A stretch of DNA of 64,000 nt from Arenimonas sp049195245. GTDB lineage: Bacteria > Pseudomonadota > Gammaproteobacteria > Xanthomonadales > Xanthomonadaceae. How positions within the stretch are numbered: the first letter of the stretch is position 1; each line of letters starts with the position of its first letter. The DNA is taken from positions 1 through 64,000 of the forward strand of contig NZ_JBMIRR010000023.1 in the NCBI RefSeq assembly GCF_049195245.1, given 5' to 3'. Below the pieces are notes generated by a model. It made no database searches, was not told the DNA's origin, and saw only the letters and a program-made list of their open reading frames with translations. Positions 1-7,623 of this stretch are shown here, in pieces. The position numbers were made by a program, and so were the translations under genes.

Positions 1-150
1 CGCCGCGGCGGCCGCGGCCCGGTCGCCGGCGGGCGCGTCGCGCCCCACTGCGGCGTCGGCCCGTGCCAGCAGGCTGCGCCCCGTGACCGGCCACAGCAGC
101 GCGCCGGCCACCACCGCCGCCAGCGGCAGCAGCCACCAGGCCCGCTTCAC
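1..150 (-). CDS. 5' end of an unidentified membrane-anchored or exported protein (partial)
   Basis: Reading leftward from a GTG at 150-148, an open frame of 50 codons runs off the window edge. The start overlaps the stop of the pteridine reductase by four bases (GTGA), the usual sign of translational coupling. The N-terminus reads as Lys/Arg-Ala-Trp-Trp and then a run of about 16 hydrophobic residues, so it is either a signal peptide or a single membrane anchor. An Ala/Arg/Asp-rich segment follows. Too little is present to name a family. Confidence 0.5.
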   Translation of the reverse strand, partial: MKRAWWLLPLAAVVAGALLWPVTGRSLLARADAAVGRDAPAGDRAAAAAA

Positions 151-887
151 AGGTTCAGGCTCCGGCCGCCGTCCACGCGGATCACCTGGCCGGTGGTATA
201 GCGCGCGTCCTGCAGCAGCCAGCGCACCGCTTCGGCCACGTCATCGGGATCGCCGACCCGCTGCAGCGCGGTGCGCGCCAGCATCGCGGCCTTCTCGGCC
301 TCGGCCTTGCCCGATTCGGGCCACATCACCGCGCCCGGCGCGACCGCGTTCACGCGCACCTGCGGACCGAGCTCGCGCGCCAGCGACTGCGTCATCATGA
401 TCAGCGCGGCCTTGGCCATGCAGTAGATCGTGTGCCCGGCCAGCGGCCGTTCGCCGTAGATGTCGGCCAGGTTGACGATGGCGCCGCCGCTGGCGCGCAG
501 CGCAGGCGCCGCCGCCTGGCACAGGAAGAACGGCCCGCGCGCGTTGGCGGCGAACAGGTCGTCCCACTGCGCCTGGGTGGCTTCGCCGATCGGCGTCGGG
601 GTGAAGGCGCTGGCGTTGTTCACCAGCGCGTCGAGGCGGCCGAACCTGCGCAGCGTGCCGTCCACCAGGCCGGCTGGCGCCTCGGGATCGGCGAGGTCGA
701 ACGACAGCGGCAGCACGCTGCCGGTGCGCTCGGCGTCGAGGGCGTCCACCAGCGCGACGAGGTCGTCGTCGCTGCGCCGGTGGTGCAGCACCAGGTCGTA
801 GCCCGCGGCGTGCAGGCGGCGGGCGATGCGCGCGCCGATGCGGCGGCTGGCGCCGGTGACCAGGGCGACGGGGCGGGCAGGGGGCAT
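147..887 (-). CDS. folM: Pteridine reductase (FolM/PTR1-type short-chain dehydrogenase)
   Basis: This is a 246-aa SDR protein that probably reduces dihydropterin or dihydrofolate with NADPH in the cytoplasm. The cofactor loop reads TGASRRIG at residues 11-18, followed by the basic stretch HHRRS at 35-39, which favours NADPH. NNAS is at 90-93. The catalytic residues are Tyr155 and Lys159, with Asp142 where classical SDRs have Ser. The same Asp-Tyr-Lys arrangement with the same 13-residue spacing is known from PTR1 pteridine reductases, so this is more specific than a generic SDR. I chose the ATG at 887 because GGAG lies just upstream and the fold begins at once; in-frame ATGs further upstream overlap the divergent gene. 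Confidence 0.85.
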   Translation of the reverse strand: MPPARPVALVTGASRRIGARIARRLHAAGYDLVLHHRRSDDDLVALVDALDAERTGSVLPLSFDLADPEAPAGLVDGTLRRFGRLDALVNNASAFTPTPIGEATQAQWDDLFAANARGPFFLCQAAAPALRASGGAIVNLADIYGERPLAGHTIYCMAKAALIMMTQSLARELGPQVRVNAVAPGAVMWPESGKAEAEKAAMLARTALQRVGDPDDVAEAVRWLLQDARYTTGQVIRVDGGRSLNL

Positions 888-942
888 TCGGGGCTCCGTG
901 GATTTGCCGGTATCCTGCGCGTTGGCACCTGAAGATTCCATC

Positions 943-2127
943 ATGATCCCGCCCGTCCCGGTCCCCGACGCCACCGCCCAGGCCCACAGCGAACGCCTGC
1001 TGGAACTGATCCGCAGCCAGATCCGCGCCCACGGCGGCGTGATCCCGTTCTCGCGCTACATGGAGCTGGCGCTGTACGCGCCGGGCCTGGGCTACTACAG
1101 CGCCGGTGCGCGCAAGTTCGGCGCCGACGGCGACTTCGTCACCTCGCCCGAGCTGGGGCCGACCTTCGCCGAATGCATCGCGATGTTCTCGCAGCAGGTG
1201 CTGCTGCAGCTGGGCGGCGAGGCCGACTTCTTCGAGATCGGCGGCGGCAGCGGCGCATTCGCGGAAGCGGCGCTGCGGCACTTCGACGCGATCGGCACCG
1301 TGCCCGCGCGCTACCTGATCCTGGAGCCCAGCGCCGACCTGCGCCAGCGCCAGCAGCAGCGGCTGCAGCAGGCGCTGGCGCCGGCGCTGTTCGAACGCGT
1401 GCGCTGGCTGGACGGCCCGCCCGAGGCCCGCTGGCGCGGCGTGCTGTTCGCCAACGAGGTGCTGGACGCGCTGCCCACGCCGCGTTTCCTGGTGCAGGGC
1501 GGCGAGGTGTACGAGCAGCATGTGGCACTGTCGCCCGAAGGCGGCCTGATCTCGGTGGACCAGCCGGCCGACGCGCTGCTGCGCGCCGCGGTGCGCCACA
1601 TCGAGCGCGACATCGGCACGCCCTTCGCGGACGGCTACCGTTCCGAAGTGCTGCCGCAGTTGCCGTACTGGATCCAGGCCGTCGGCGGCCTGCTGCACGA
1701 CGGCGCGATGCTGTTCGTGGACTACGGCTACCCGCGCAGCGAGTACTACCTGCCCGAGCGCGACGACGGCACCCTGGTCTGCCACCACCGCCACCGCGCG
1801 CACGGCGATGCCTTCCACTGGCCCGGCCTGCAGGACATCACCGCGTTCGTGGACTTCACCGCGCTGGCCGAGGCCGGCGTCAACGCCGGCTTCGACCTGG
1901 CCGGCTACTGCGCGCAGGCCAGCTTCCTGCTCAACAACGGCCTGCCCGAGCGGCTGGCCGCGATCGGGCAGGGCCAGGATCCGGTCGAGCAGCACCGTCG
2001 CCACAACGAGGTGAAGCGGCTCACCCTGCCCGGCGAAATGGGCGAGCGCTTCCAGGTGATGGGCTTCCAGCGCGGCGTCGAAACCCGCCCCGCGTTCGCG
2101 CGCGGCGACCTGACGCGCCGGCTGTGA
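943..2127 (+). CDS. MidA/NDUFAF7-family SAM-dependent methyltransferase
   Basis: The protein has 394 aa. The family (DUF185/Methyltransf_28) contains mitochondrial NDUFAF7, which methylates an arginine of a complex I subunit. The bacterial substrate is less certain. The SAM-binding glycine loop FEIGGGSG is near residues 97-104, and the family's N-terminal segment (IPFSRYMELALYAPGLGYYS) is intact. The C-terminus carries the usual GEMGERFQVMGF motif. I took the ATG at 943. The gene is divergent from folM with only 55 bp between starts, so the two promoters must share that gap. Its stop overlaps the GTG start of the VanZ-like gene. Confidence 0.85.
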   Translation: MIPPVPVPDATAQAHSERLLELIRSQIRAHGGVIPFSRYMELALYAPGLGYYSAGARKFGADGDFVTSPELGPTFAECIAMFSQQVLLQLGGEADFFEIGGGSGAFAEAALRHFDAIGTVPARYLILEPSADLRQRQQQRLQQALAPALFERVRWLDGPPEARWRGVLFANEVLDALPTPRFLVQGGEVYEQHVALSPEGGLISVDQPADALLRAAVRHIERDIGTPFADGYRSEVLPQLPYWIQAVGGLLHDGAMLFVDYGYPRSEYYLPERDDGTLVCHHRHRAHGDAFHWPGLQDITAFVDFTALAEAGVNAGFDLAGYCAQASFLLNNGLPERLAAIGQGQDPVEQHRRHNEVKRLTLPGEMGERFQVMGFQRGVETRPAFARGDLTRRL

Positions 2128-2528
2128 GCCTGCGCGGGTTTTCGCGGCCGCGGCTTTGGCTGGGCGTGTGGCTGCTGGGCTGGGCGATCTGCATCGCGCT
2201 GTCCCTGCTGCCGCCGATCCCGCTGGGCGGGCCGGAGGACTCCGACAAGATCGGCCACTTCCTGGCCTACTTCACGCTGTCGGCGTGGGCGGTGTGTCTG
2301 TTCCGCGGTTGGCGCGCGCAGGCCGTGGCCGCGGTTTCGCTGGTGCTGCTGGGCCTGGCCATCGAGTTCGCGCAGGCCGAACTGACGGTGACGCGGCATG
2401 GCGACTACCGCGATGCGCTGGCGAACACGCTGGGCATCCTGGCCGGCATGGTGCTGGCACGCACGCCGCTGGCGAACGCACTCGTGGCGCTGGACCGCCG
2501 CCTGTTCAGGCCCGCAAGCAGGCCTTGA
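2124..2528 (+). CDS. VanZ-like family membrane protein
   Basis: The protein has 134 aa, begins with GTG and overlaps the preceding stop by four bases (GTGA), so it is probably cotranslated with the methyltransferase. Three or four hydrophobic helices are visible: residues about 11-31, 43-57, 62-80 and 100-115. The segment DKIGHFLAYFTLSAW, followed by a helix ending in Glu and then HGDYRDALANTLG, is the VanZ-like signature. The biochemical role of most such proteins is unknown. Its 3' end overlaps the convergent CCA-adding enzyme gene by 23 bp. Confidence 0.75.
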   Translation: MSLRGFSRPRLWLGVWLLGWAICIALSLLPPIPLGGPEDSDKIGHFLAYFTLSAWAVCLFRGWRAQAVAAVSLVLLGLAIEFAQAELTVTRHGDYRDALANTLGILAGMVLARTPLANALVALDRRLFRPASRP

Positions 2529-3729
2529 TCGCTTCGATGCGCGCCTTGCGCAGCCACTCGCCGATCGCGGGGCCTTCCAGTCCGGCGCCCACCGCCTGCC
2601 CGGCCGACACCGCCATGGCGGCCGCATGCAGCTCGCGCAGGCGCGGTCCTGGCGGGTACTCCGATTCGGTCAGGCCCAGCCGGCCGCGCTTGTCGCACTC
2701 GCAGGCCAGGGCCAGCTGGCCGATGCGCTCGGGCTTGCGGAAGCCATCGCAGCGCGCGATCAGGTCGTGCACCGTTTCGGGCCTCAGTTCGGCCAGGCGG
2801 TGGATGTTGAGGTGTTCGCGGCAGACGATCTCGGCCACCGCCGCGTACTCGGCCGGCACCTTGTAGCGCGCGCACAGCGCGCGCAGCGGACGCACGCCGC
2901 TGTGTTCGTGGCCGATGTGCTTTGGCAGTTCGTGCGCCGGCGTCAGCGCCTTGCCCAGGTCGTGGGTCAGCGCGCAGAAACCCATCAGCGCGTCGCCCGG
3001 CGCCAGCCGCGCCGCCATGTCCATCACCATCTGCGTGTGCAGGCCGGTGTCCACCTCGGGGTGGTACTCGGGGCGCTGCGGCACGCCGAACAATGCGTCC
3101 ACTTCCGGCAGCAGCTTCGCGAGCGCGCCGCAGTCGTGCAGCAGGCCGATCGCGGCCGAGGGCTGCGGCATTTCCAGCGCTTTCTTCAGTTCCTGCCACA
3201 CGCGCTCGGGCACCAGGTGGTCCACTTCGCCGGCGGCCACCATCTCGCGCATCAGAGCCAGGGTTTCCGGCGCCACGGTGAAGCCCAGCGGCGCGAACCG
3301 CGCCAGGAAGCGCGCCGCGCGCAGGATGCGCACGGGGTCCTCGGAGAACGCTGGCGACACGTGGCGCAGCACCCGCGCCTCGATATCGCGCACGCCGCCG
3401 AAGGGATCGACCAGGGCGCCGTCGGCATCCTCGGCGATCGCGTTGATGGTGAAGTCGCGCCGCGCCAGGTCCTCTTCCAGCGTCACCGAGGCATCGGCAT
3501 GGAACACGAAGCCGCGATAGCCGGGCGCGGTCTTGCGCTCGGTGCGCGCCAGCGCGTGTTCTTCCTTGGTCTGTGGATGCAGGAAGACCGGGAAGTCCTT
3601 GCCCACCGGCAGGTAGCCGGCGCGCACCATGGCCTCGGGCGTGGCGCCCACCACCACCCAGTCGCGGTCGCCCGGCGGCCGGCCAAGCAGCCGGTCGCGC
3701 ACGGCGCCGCCGACCAGGTAGGCCTTCAT
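2506..3729 (-). CDS. cca: CCA-adding enzyme (tRNA nucleotidyltransferase, multifunctional with HD domain)
   Basis: This 407-aa enzyme adds or repairs the 3'-CCA end of tRNAs. The nucleotidyltransferase head has GGAVRD at 7-12 and the metal-binding Asp21-x-Asp23. RRDFTINA lies near residue 110. The class II neck region contains EDPVRILRAARFLARF. An HD phosphohydrolase motif (HDLGK, about residues 254-258) places it in the E. coli-like multifunctional subgroup with added phosphatase/phosphodiesterase domain. The length matches that subgroup (about 410 aa). It lies 3 bp downstream of the NDUFA9-like gene and is likely cotranscribed with it and the lytic transglycosylase. Confidence 0.95.
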   Translation of the reverse strand: MKAYLVGGAVRDRLLGRPPGDRDWVVVGATPEAMVRAGYLPVGKDFPVFLHPQTKEEHALARTERKTAPGYRGFVFHADASVTLEEDLARRDFTINAIAEDADGALVDPFGGVRDIEARVLRHVSPAFSEDPVRILRAARFLARFAPLGFTVAPETLALMREMVAAGEVDHLVPERVWQELKKALEMPQPSAAIGLLHDCGALAKLLPEVDALFGVPQRPEYHPEVDTGLHTQMVMDMAARLAPGDALMGFCALTHDLGKALTPAHELPKHIGHEHSGVRPLRALCARYKVPAEYAAVAEIVCREHLNIHRLAELRPETVHDLIARCDGFRKPERIGQLALACECDKRGRLGLTESEYPPGPRLRELHAAAMAVSAGQAVGAGLEGPAIGEWLRKARIEAIKACLRA

Positions 3730-3732
3730 CGC

Positions 3733-4674
3733 TCAGCGCGCCGCGCGGTAGCGGTCGTACCGCGTCTGGCGGTCGTCCACGTGGCCAAGGATTTCCGGCA
3801 GCTTGGCCGACACCCGCGTGGGCACGATGTCCAGCCGGTGCAGGCCGTCGATGCCCCCCACCGAATCATTCAGCAGCGACCGGTAGTTGTCGGACGAGAA
3901 GGGTTTGCCCGGCACGAAATCGAAGGCGAAGGCCTGCAGGCGGCCCAGCGCATCGGGCAGCGGCAGCACCAGCCGGCGCATCCCGGCCTGCGCCGCCGTC
4001 ATCCGCACGATCTGCTTGAGCGTGAACACGTCCGGCCCGTACAGCTCGTAGACCTCGCCGAAGGTGCGGCGGTTGCCCAGCGCGCGCACGAAGGCCTCGA
4101 TCACGTCGCCCACGTACACCGGCGCGAACCGGCAGTTCGCGCGTGCCAGCGGCAGCACCGGCGCCAGCTTGAGCAGGGCGGCGAAGCGGCAGAAGAAACC
4201 ATCCTCCTGGCCGAAGATCACCGACGGCTCGAAGATCGTCCAGTCCAGGCCCGAGGCCTTCACCGCGGCTTCGGCTTCGCCGCGCGACTTGAGGTAGTGG
4301 CTCTGGCCGCGGCCGGCGTTGAGCGAGCTCATCTGCAGCAGGCGGCGCACGCCGGCCAGCTGCATCGCCGCGATCACCAGCTTGGTGAGTTCGACGTGGG
4401 CGCGCCGGAAGCCGCGGCCATTGTCGCCGCGCTCGTTGAGGATGCCCACCAGGTTGATCACCACGTCCATGCCGGTGAAGGCCTGGCGCAGCGCGGTGGG
4501 GTCGTATACGTCCACCTCGCGCAGCACCACGCCCGGCGACAGCATGCGGTCGGGATGCTGGGCCAGGTTGCGGCTGAGCAGCGTGAGGGTGTGGCCTTCG
4601 GCGGAAAGCCGGGCCAGCAGGTTCCGGCCGACAAAGCCGGTGCCGCCGAGGACGACGATCTTGAGCGGGGTCAT
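3733..4674 (-). CDS. Complex I NDUFA9-like extended SDR / NAD(P)-binding epimerase-like protein
   Basis: The protein has 313 aa. The N-terminal Rossmann loop GGTGFVGRNLLARL (residues 10-23) is intact. The segments VINLVGILNE and FEPSVIFGQEDGF match the atypical SDR group that includes the mitochondrial NDUFA9 subunit and bacterial proteins named after it. The usual YxxxK is not clearly conserved (YLKSRGEAE is nearest), which fits a binding rather than a catalytic role. The ATG at 4674 overlaps the stop of the upstream transglycosylase (ATGA). A link to respiratory complex I is by family name only; no nuo gene is nearby. Confidence 0.8.
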   Translation of the reverse strand: MTPLKIVVLGGTGFVGRNLLARLSAEGHTLTLLSRNLAQHPDRMLSPGVVLREVDVYDPTALRQAFTGMDVVINLVGILNERGDNGRGFRRAHVELTKLVIAAMQLAGVRRLLQMSSLNAGRGQSHYLKSRGEAEAAVKASGLDWTIFEPSVIFGQEDGFFCRFAALLKLAPVLPLARANCRFAPVYVGDVIEAFVRALGNRRTFGEVYELYGPDVFTLKQIVRMTAAQAGMRRLVLPLPDALGRLQAFAFDFVPGKPFSSDNYRSLLNDSVGGIDGLHRLDIVPTRVSAKLPEILGHVDDRQTRYDRYRAAR

Positions 4675-6647
4675 GGCGGGTTGGTGCCTTGGGAGGGAAG
4701 GGGGCAGGCGAACGGCCGGCGCGCGGCCTTGGCGACGGTGCGGCCCAGCAGGCGCTCGCTCACCGGCACCGCGTCGCCGTCCAGCCGCCAGTCGTAGATG
4801 ACGCTGAAGGCCAGCACGCGCGCCACGTAGTCGCGGGTTTCCTTGTAGGTCACGGTCTCGATCCAGAAGTCGGGATCGAAGCCGGGACGGTCGCGGTTCC
4901 AGCGCATCACCGGCGCGGGGCCGGCGTTGTAGGCGGCGATGGCCTGGTAGGCGATGCCGCCGTGCTGGTCGAGTTCATGGCGCAGGTGCGCGATGCCCAG
5001 CACCAGGTTGGTGTCGGGATCGTAAAGGCTGGACGCGCCGCCGTAGGGAATGCCCAGGCGCTTGGCCGTCATCGCCGCGGTGGACGGCAGCAGCTGCATC
5101 AGGCCCAGCGCGTTGGCCGGCGAGCGCGCGCGCGGCATGAAGGCGCTTTCGGCGCGCGTCTGGGCCGCGACCCAGGCCGGATCGATGGCGTTCTTGCGCG
5201 ACTCGCGCCGCAGCGTGGTCTCGTGGTGCAGCGGGAAGCGCAGGCTGTAGTGGCGCAGGTCGTCGGGCGCGGTGCCGATGGTGAACACCGCGCGGTCGTG
5301 CCAGCCCGAGGCCTGCGCAAACTCGATGGCGACGTAGCGCTCCGCCGCGTCCAGCGACTTCAGCAGCGCGGCCCATTCGCGGATGGCCTGCGAGGGCCGG
5401 TCGATCGCATACAGCTCCAGCGCGCGCGACAGGCCCGGGTTGGACGCGACGCGACGGCGCAGTGCGGCGTCCTGCGAGGGTTCCAGCGGGCACAGCGTGT
5501 AGGGCTGGCCCAGGCGGTCAGCCGCGAGGAAACCGTGGAAGGTGGCCGTGCCCGCGGACTGCCGGTACAGCGCGCGGGCCTGGTCGGCCTGGCCCAGGCG
5601 CTCGCGCAGGCGGGCCTCGTAGTACTGCCAGCGCGGATCGTTGCGCTGCGCGGAGGGCATCGCTTCCAGCGCACGCACGGCGCTGGCGTCGTCGCGGCGG
5701 TTCATTGCTTCGCGCACGCGCCATTCGTGCAGGCGCTCGTCGTAGGACGCGGCCGGCACGGCTTCCAGCCGCGTGGACGAGCCCGGCAGGTAGGAGGCCA
5801 CGGTCCACAGCGCGATCTGGTACAGCACCTTGCCGCGCTGCGCCTCGTCCATGCCCAGCGCCTTCGACAGCGTGTCCAGCTGCGCCTGCGCCGCATCCGG
5901 CGAGCGACGCGCCAGCCGGGCCAGGCCTTCGGCGGCGACGTTGCGGCTGCGGTTGTCCCTGGGCCAGTTCACCGCACGCGCATGCGGGGCATCGATGAAG
6001 TCGGCGTAGTCGCGGGCGCGCGCGGCCTCCGCGGCCGGCAGGCCCGGCGCCAGGAAGCGGATGAGGCCGGTCTGGCCTTCGGTGGCCGCCAGCTCGATGC
6101 GCTGCCAGCGCAGCGCGGCGTCGAGCTTGCCCTGCGCGGCCAGCGACTTGAAGGGCAGGTCGCAGCTGGCGGGCAGTGTGGTGCCGGTGAGCCACAAGGC
6201 CTGCGCGTCGCTGACCCAGGCTGCGTCGGTTTCGCCCAGGGCCACGCGCGCCGAGAGTTCGGCGCAGCGCAGTTCCAGCGAGGTCGAGGGCCGGTAGTCG
6301 GCGCGGAATCCGCGCCAGTCGCCGCGCTTGGCCAGGTGCAGCAGCCAGGCCTCGCGCAGCCAGTCGGCAGCGGGCTGGCCGTCGAAGCGGCGCAGGGCCG
6401 AACGCACGTCGGCGGCCGACGCCGCGCCCAGCGTGCGCCGCAGCGCCGTGGCCTCGACCCAGCCGCGCAGCGGGTGGTCGGCGATCCGGGCCGTGTCCTG
6501 TACGCTGAGCTTGCCCTGGTCGGCGAGGCGGAAGGCCTCGAGCACGGCGGGCTGCTGGCGCGACAGGTCCGGTGGCGCGACCTGCGCGCGGGCCGACAGC
6601 GGCAACATCATCAACAGCAGGACAGGGGCGAGGTATCGATTGCGCAT
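4671..6647 (-). CDS. slt: Soluble lytic murein transglycosylase (Slt70-like)
   Basis: The protein has 658 aa with a signal peptide (residues 1-21, ending SARA-QV), so it acts in the periplasm. It cleaves peptidoglycan glycan strands with 1,6-anhydro product formation. The long alpha-helical, superhelical N-terminal U/L region fills residues about 25-470. The C-terminal SLT domain contains RAESAF with catalytic Glu500, then GLMQLLPSTA and AYNAGP, all family hallmarks. I chose the start at 6647 over the upstream ATG at 6692 because the signal peptide follows directly. It is the first gene of a probable three-gene run with the NDUFA9-like gene and cca. Confidence 0.9.
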   Translation of the reverse strand: MRNRYLAPVLLLMMLPLSARAQVAPPDLSRQQPAVLEAFRLADQGKLSVQDTARIADHPLRGWVEATALRRTLGAASAADVRSALRRFDGQPAADWLREAWLLHLAKRGDWRGFRADYRPSTSLELRCAELSARVALGETDAAWVSDAQALWLTGTTLPASCDLPFKSLAAQGKLDAALRWQRIELAATEGQTGLIRFLAPGLPAAEAARARDYADFIDAPHARAVNWPRDNRSRNVAAEGLARLARRSPDAAQAQLDTLSKALGMDEAQRGKVLYQIALWTVASYLPGSSTRLEAVPAASYDERLHEWRVREAMNRRDDASAVRALEAMPSAQRNDPRWQYYEARLRERLGQADQARALYRQSAGTATFHGFLAADRLGQPYTLCPLEPSQDAALRRRVASNPGLSRALELYAIDRPSQAIREWAALLKSLDAAERYVAIEFAQASGWHDRAVFTIGTAPDDLRHYSLRFPLHHETTLRRESRKNAIDPAWVAAQTRAESAFMPRARSPANALGLMQLLPSTAAMTAKRLGIPYGGASSLYDPDTNLVLGIAHLRHELDQHGGIAYQAIAAYNAGPAPVMRWNRDRPGFDPDFWIETVTYKETRDYVARVLAFSVIYDWRLDGDAVPVSERLLGRTVAKAARRPFACPLPSQGTNPP

Positions 6648-6690
6648 GCGTGCGAGTTTAGCCCATGGCGACTGAGCGACCCCGGCCCGC

Positions 6691-7491
6691 ATGAGCCTGG
6701 CCTGGGCGATCTACCTGGCGCTGGGCGCGGTGGCCGGCGTGCTGGCCGGCCTGCTGGGCATCGGCGGCGGCCTGGTGCTGGTGGCGGCCCTGGTGTGGCT
6801 GCTGCCCAGCCAGGGCGTGCCCGTGGACCAGGCCGTGCACGTTGCCCTGGCCACGGCCCTGGCCAGCATCATCCTCACCGGCCTGTCCTCGGCGCGGGCC
6901 CATCACCGGCGCGGCAGCGTGCTTTGGCCGACCGTGGCCTGGCTGGTGCCCGGCGTGCTGATTGGCGGCTGGCTGGGCAGCCTCGTGGCCACCCGGCTCG
7001 ACGGCGGCCTGTTGCGGGCCTTCATCGCCGGCTACTGCTACCTGGCGGCGCTGCAGCTGGCCCTGGACTGGCCGCGGGCGCGCGCGGAGCGCGCCGATCC
7101 GCCCACCGGCCCCGGCTATTCGGCCGCGGGCTCCCTGATCGGTGCGATTTCCGCCCTGGTCGGCATCGGCGGCGGCAGCATGACCGTGCCCCTGCTGGTC
7201 TGGCGCGGCGTGCGGCCGGTGCGCGCGGTCGGCACCTCCAGCGCCTGCGGCGTTGCGATCGCGCTGGCCAGTGCCGCGGGCTATGCCGCCCATGGCCCGG
7301 CACCGGGCCTGCTGCCGGCCGGCAGCTGGGGCTATGTGTTCGTTCCGGCGGCCGTGGGCATCGCGCTGGCGTCGGTGCTCACCGCGCCGCTGGGCACCCG
7401 CATCGCGCACCGCATCAGCGGCCTGGCCCTGCGACGCGTGTTCGCGATCTTCCTGCTGCTGGTGGGCACCAGCCTATGGTGGGGGCCCTAG
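6691..7491 (+). CDS. TauE/SafE family anion exporter (sulfite exporter-like)
   Basis: This is a 266-aa integral membrane protein with about eight predicted helices. The two-repeat architecture is clear: AGVLAGLLGIGGGLVLV near the N-terminus and GAISALVGIGGGSMTVPLLV in the second half. These paired glycine-rich motifs define TauE/SafE transporters. Substrates in the family include sulfite, sulfoacetate and other small anions; the substrate here cannot be read from sequence. It is divergent from slt, with 43 bp between starts. Confidence 0.85.
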   Translation: MSLAWAIYLALGAVAGVLAGLLGIGGGLVLVAALVWLLPSQGVPVDQAVHVALATALASIILTGLSSARAHHRRGSVLWPTVAWLVPGVLIGGWLGSLVATRLDGGLLRAFIAGYCYLAALQLALDWPRARAERADPPTGPGYSAAGSLIGAISALVGIGGGSMTVPLLVWRGVRPVRAVGTSSACGVAIALASAAGYAAHGPAPGLLPAGSWGYVFVPAAVGIALASVLTAPLGTRIAHRISGLALRRVFAIFLLLVGTSLWWGP

Positions 7492-7623
7492 CCTCGCTGC
7501 GCCGTGCGCTATCGGTGTTAGTGTTTGTGATGCTTGTCGCAATTTGACGAATTCTTTACAACAGGTCCCAGCCGGTGCATTGGGGGCAAGGCCCCGGCTC
7601 CAACCACTCCTGGGGCCAACGTC

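Noticed and set aside
2398..7547. Very long open frames antisense to cca, the NDUFA9-like gene and slt
   Set aside because: They are rich in Arg, His, Gln and Ala, have no domain motifs, and mirror the third-position GC bias of the real genes on the other strand.
7492..7623. A sigma-70 promoter (TTGACG at 7544) before the TonB-dependent receptor
   Set aside because: No acceptable -10 hexamer lies 16-18 bp downstream, so I cannot support it as a promoter.
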